Positions 14,472-15,704 of a stretch of DNA of 15,704 bases are shown here, one piece after another. Location: assembly GCA_026416755.1 (NCBI GenBank), contig JAOAEP010000170.1:1-15704 (forward strand). Direction: 5' to 3'. The notes below the pieces were generated by a model, which worked only from the letters and a program-made list of their open reading frames with translations, made no database searches and was not told the DNA's origin. Every line of letters begins with the position of its first letter. The stretch's first letter is position 1. The DNA comes from a bacterium. Its GTDB lineage: Bacteria; Ratteibacteria; UBA8468; B48-G9; JAFGKM01. A program made the translations under genes and the position numbers.

Positions 14472-15704
14472 AATTAATTTATCAACTTTAAGAAAACTCA
14501 GTATGTCAAAATTACAAAAAATTGCAAAAGAAATGGAAGTAAATGGAATTAGTGGATTGCGGAAAGAAGAATTGATTTATAGAATAATGGAAGCACAAGC
14601 AAGAAAAAATGGATTACTTTTTGGAGAAGGAGTTCTAGAAATTTTACCTGATGGATTTGGATTTTTAAGAGTCCCAAATTACAATTATTTACCAGGTCCT
14701 GATGATATTTATGTTTCTCCTTCGCAGATAAAAAAATTTGGATTAAAGACAGGAGATACTGTTTCAGGTCAAATAAGGCCTCCAAAAGAAAATGAAAAAT
14801 ATTTTGCGCTTTTAAAAGTTGAAATGGTCAATGGAGAACCCCCGGAAAATATTGCATCAAGAATTCCTTTTGAAGAGTTAACACCTATACATCCAAATGA
14901 AAGATTTATTCTTGAAACAACACCTGAAGAAATAACCACAAGAGTAATCGACTTAATAGCACCTATAGGGAAAGGTCAAAGAGGTTTAATAGTTTCTCCA
15001 CCTAGGGCGGGGAAAACTGTAATTTTACAGAAAATTGCCAATGCAATTGCAAAAAACCATCCAGAAGTATATTTAATTGTATTACTTGTTGCAGAAAGGC
15101 CAGAAGAAGTTACAGAAATGAGAAGAATTGTTAAAGGAGAAGTTATTAGTGCAACTTTTGATGAATCTCCTGAAAGGCATACCCAAGTTGCAGAAATAGC
15201 ACTTGAAAAAGCAAAACGCCTTGTAGAACACAAAAAAGATGTAGTAATACTTCTCGACAGTATTACGCGTCTTGCAAGGGCCTACAATATTCTGGTTCCA
15301 CACAGTGGGAAAATAATGACAGGAGGACTTGAATCAACTGCTCTTGATAAACCGAAAAGATTTTTTGGTGCAGCAAGAAATATTGAAGAAGGAGGCAGTT
15401 TAACAATACTTGGAACAGCTTTAATAGATACAGGAAGCAAAATGGATGATGTTATTTTTGAAGAATTTAAAGGAACTGGAAATATGGAAATAAACCTTGA
15501 AAGAAAACTTGCAGATAGAAGAATTTTCCCCGCGATAGACATAAATAGGTCTGGGACAAGAAGAGAAGAACTTTTAATAAATCCGGAAGAATTACAATTG
15601 ATATGGCTATTAAGAAAAATTCTTGCACCTTTAAATCCTATTGAAGCGATGGAATTATTAATAAATAAAATAAAAACAACAAAGTCTGTCTCTTATACAC
15701 ATCT
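14455..15704 (+). CDS. rho: Transcription termination factor Rho (3' end lost at contig edge)
   Basis: Rho is the hexameric RNA helicase/ATPase that terminates transcription of untranslated RNA. The N-terminal Rho_N helical region (about 8-48) and the cold-shock-like RNA-binding domain (about 55-122, with DGFGFLR and DIYVSPSQIKKFGLKTGD) are followed by the ATPase domain. That domain shows Walker A SPPRAGKT at 181-188, Walker B VVILLDS at 263-269, the R-loop region HSGKIMTGGLE near 283-293, and NRSGTRREELL near 364-374, which carries the arginine-finger region. The ATG at 14455, preceded by AAAGGAG, overlaps coaE by 17 bp. Genuine sequence supports residues 1-410, ending at K410. The final six codons (SVSYTH) are adapter-derived. 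Compared with the E. coli protein, about a dozen residues are missing at the C-terminus. Walker A has R in place of the common K at its fourth position. Confidence 0.96.
   Translation, partial: MEQTNEINLSTLRKLSMSKLQKIAKEMEVNGISGLRKEELIYRIMEAQARKNGLLFGEGVLEILPDGFGFLRVPNYNYLPGPDDIYVSPSQIKKFGLKTGDTVSGQIRPPKENEKYFALLKVEMVNGEPPENIASRIPFEELTPIHPNERFILETTPEEITTRVIDLIAPIGKGQRGLIVSPPRAGKTVILQKIANAIAKNHPEVYLIVLLVAERPEEVTEMRRIVKGEVISATFDESPERHTQVAEIALEKAKRLVEHKKDVVILLDSITRLARAYNILVPHSGKIMTGGLESTALDKPKRFFGAARNIEEGGSLTILGTALIDTGSKMDDVIFEEFKGTGNMEINLERKLADRRIFPAIDINRSGTRREELLINPEELQLIWLLRKILAPLNPIEAMELLINKIKTTKSVSYTH
15686..15704. other. Nextera transposase mosaic-end adapter (sequencing artefact)
   Basis: The last 19 bases, CTGTCTCTTATACACATCT, are the exact reverse complement of the 19-bp Tn5 mosaic end used in Nextera libraries, AGATGTGTATAAGAGACAG. 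The match runs to the final base, the point where the two adapter arms would diverge and an assembler would stop. These bases are not genomic. Confidence 0.97.

Noticed and set aside
14549..14785. Minus-strand open frame of 78 codons within rho
   Set aside because: It lies wholly opposite highly conserved rho coding sequence, has no ribosome-binding site and looks like a low-complexity shadow.
1..15704. Defence, phage, CRISPR or mobile-element content
   Set aside because: All genes match housekeeping families or ordinary transport and envelope functions. No direct repeats with spacers, transposase, integrase or toxin-antitoxin pair was seen.

Overview
The window is a very AT-rich (about 30% GC by eye) bacterial chromosome segment using the standard code: TAA, TAG and TGA all act as stops. 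It is gene-dense, with overlapping or nearly abutting genes and Shine-Dalgarno sites of the AAGGAGG type. An LptC/LptA-like lipoprotein points to an outer membrane. The PTS-type EIIA and EI, the bifunctional phosphoglucose/phosphomannose isomerase, the archaeal-length adenosylhomocysteinase and the unusual gene order suggest an uncultivated candidate phylum, possibly in the Omnitrophota/Ratteibacteria neighbourhood. That placement is a low-confidence impression, not a measurement.

Layout. Positions 1-3170 hold a minus-strand operon, read right to left: an MFS transporter, an unrecognised 121-residue protein, a CCA-adding enzyme/poly(A) polymerase-type nucleotidyltransferase, and the N-terminus of a glycosyltransferase cut by the window edge. 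A 67-bp divergent intergenic region (3171-3237) carries two overlapping sigma70-type promoter candidates. From 3238 to the end, thirteen plus-strand genes follow with gaps of at most 16 bp: nusA, infB, a HINT-type HIT protein, an LptC-like lipoprotein, a SpoIID-like protein, a short hibernation factor, a PTS EIIA (ptsN type), PTS enzyme I, phosphoglucose/phosphomannose isomerase, metK, ahcY, coaE and rho. There is no gene-free stretch over 300 bases, and I saw no tRNA, rRNA, CRISPR array, insertion sequence or intrinsic terminator.

How the genes fit together. The plus-strand run looks like one long housekeeping transcription unit. It begins with the elongation/antitermination factor NusA and ends with the termination factor Rho. 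Between them lie translation initiation (IF2), envelope assembly (LptC-like, SpoIID-like), ribosome hibernation, a PTS phosphorelay pair without HPr, hexose-phosphate isomerisation, the S-adenosylmethionine cycle (MetK makes SAM, AhcY recycles its by-product) and the last step of coenzyme A synthesis. The lptC...hpf-ptsN portion looks like a rearranged version of the proteobacterial lptCAB-rpoN-hpf-ptsN cluster.

The last 19 bases (15686-15704) are an exact Nextera transposase mosaic-end adapter, so the contig's right end is artificial and rho is cut about a dozen codons short. I found no convincing evidence of a novel defence or mobile system. The most interesting leads are the operon architecture, the PTS pair without HPr, the unknown 121-residue protein and a perfect-consensus promoter candidate inside coaE.
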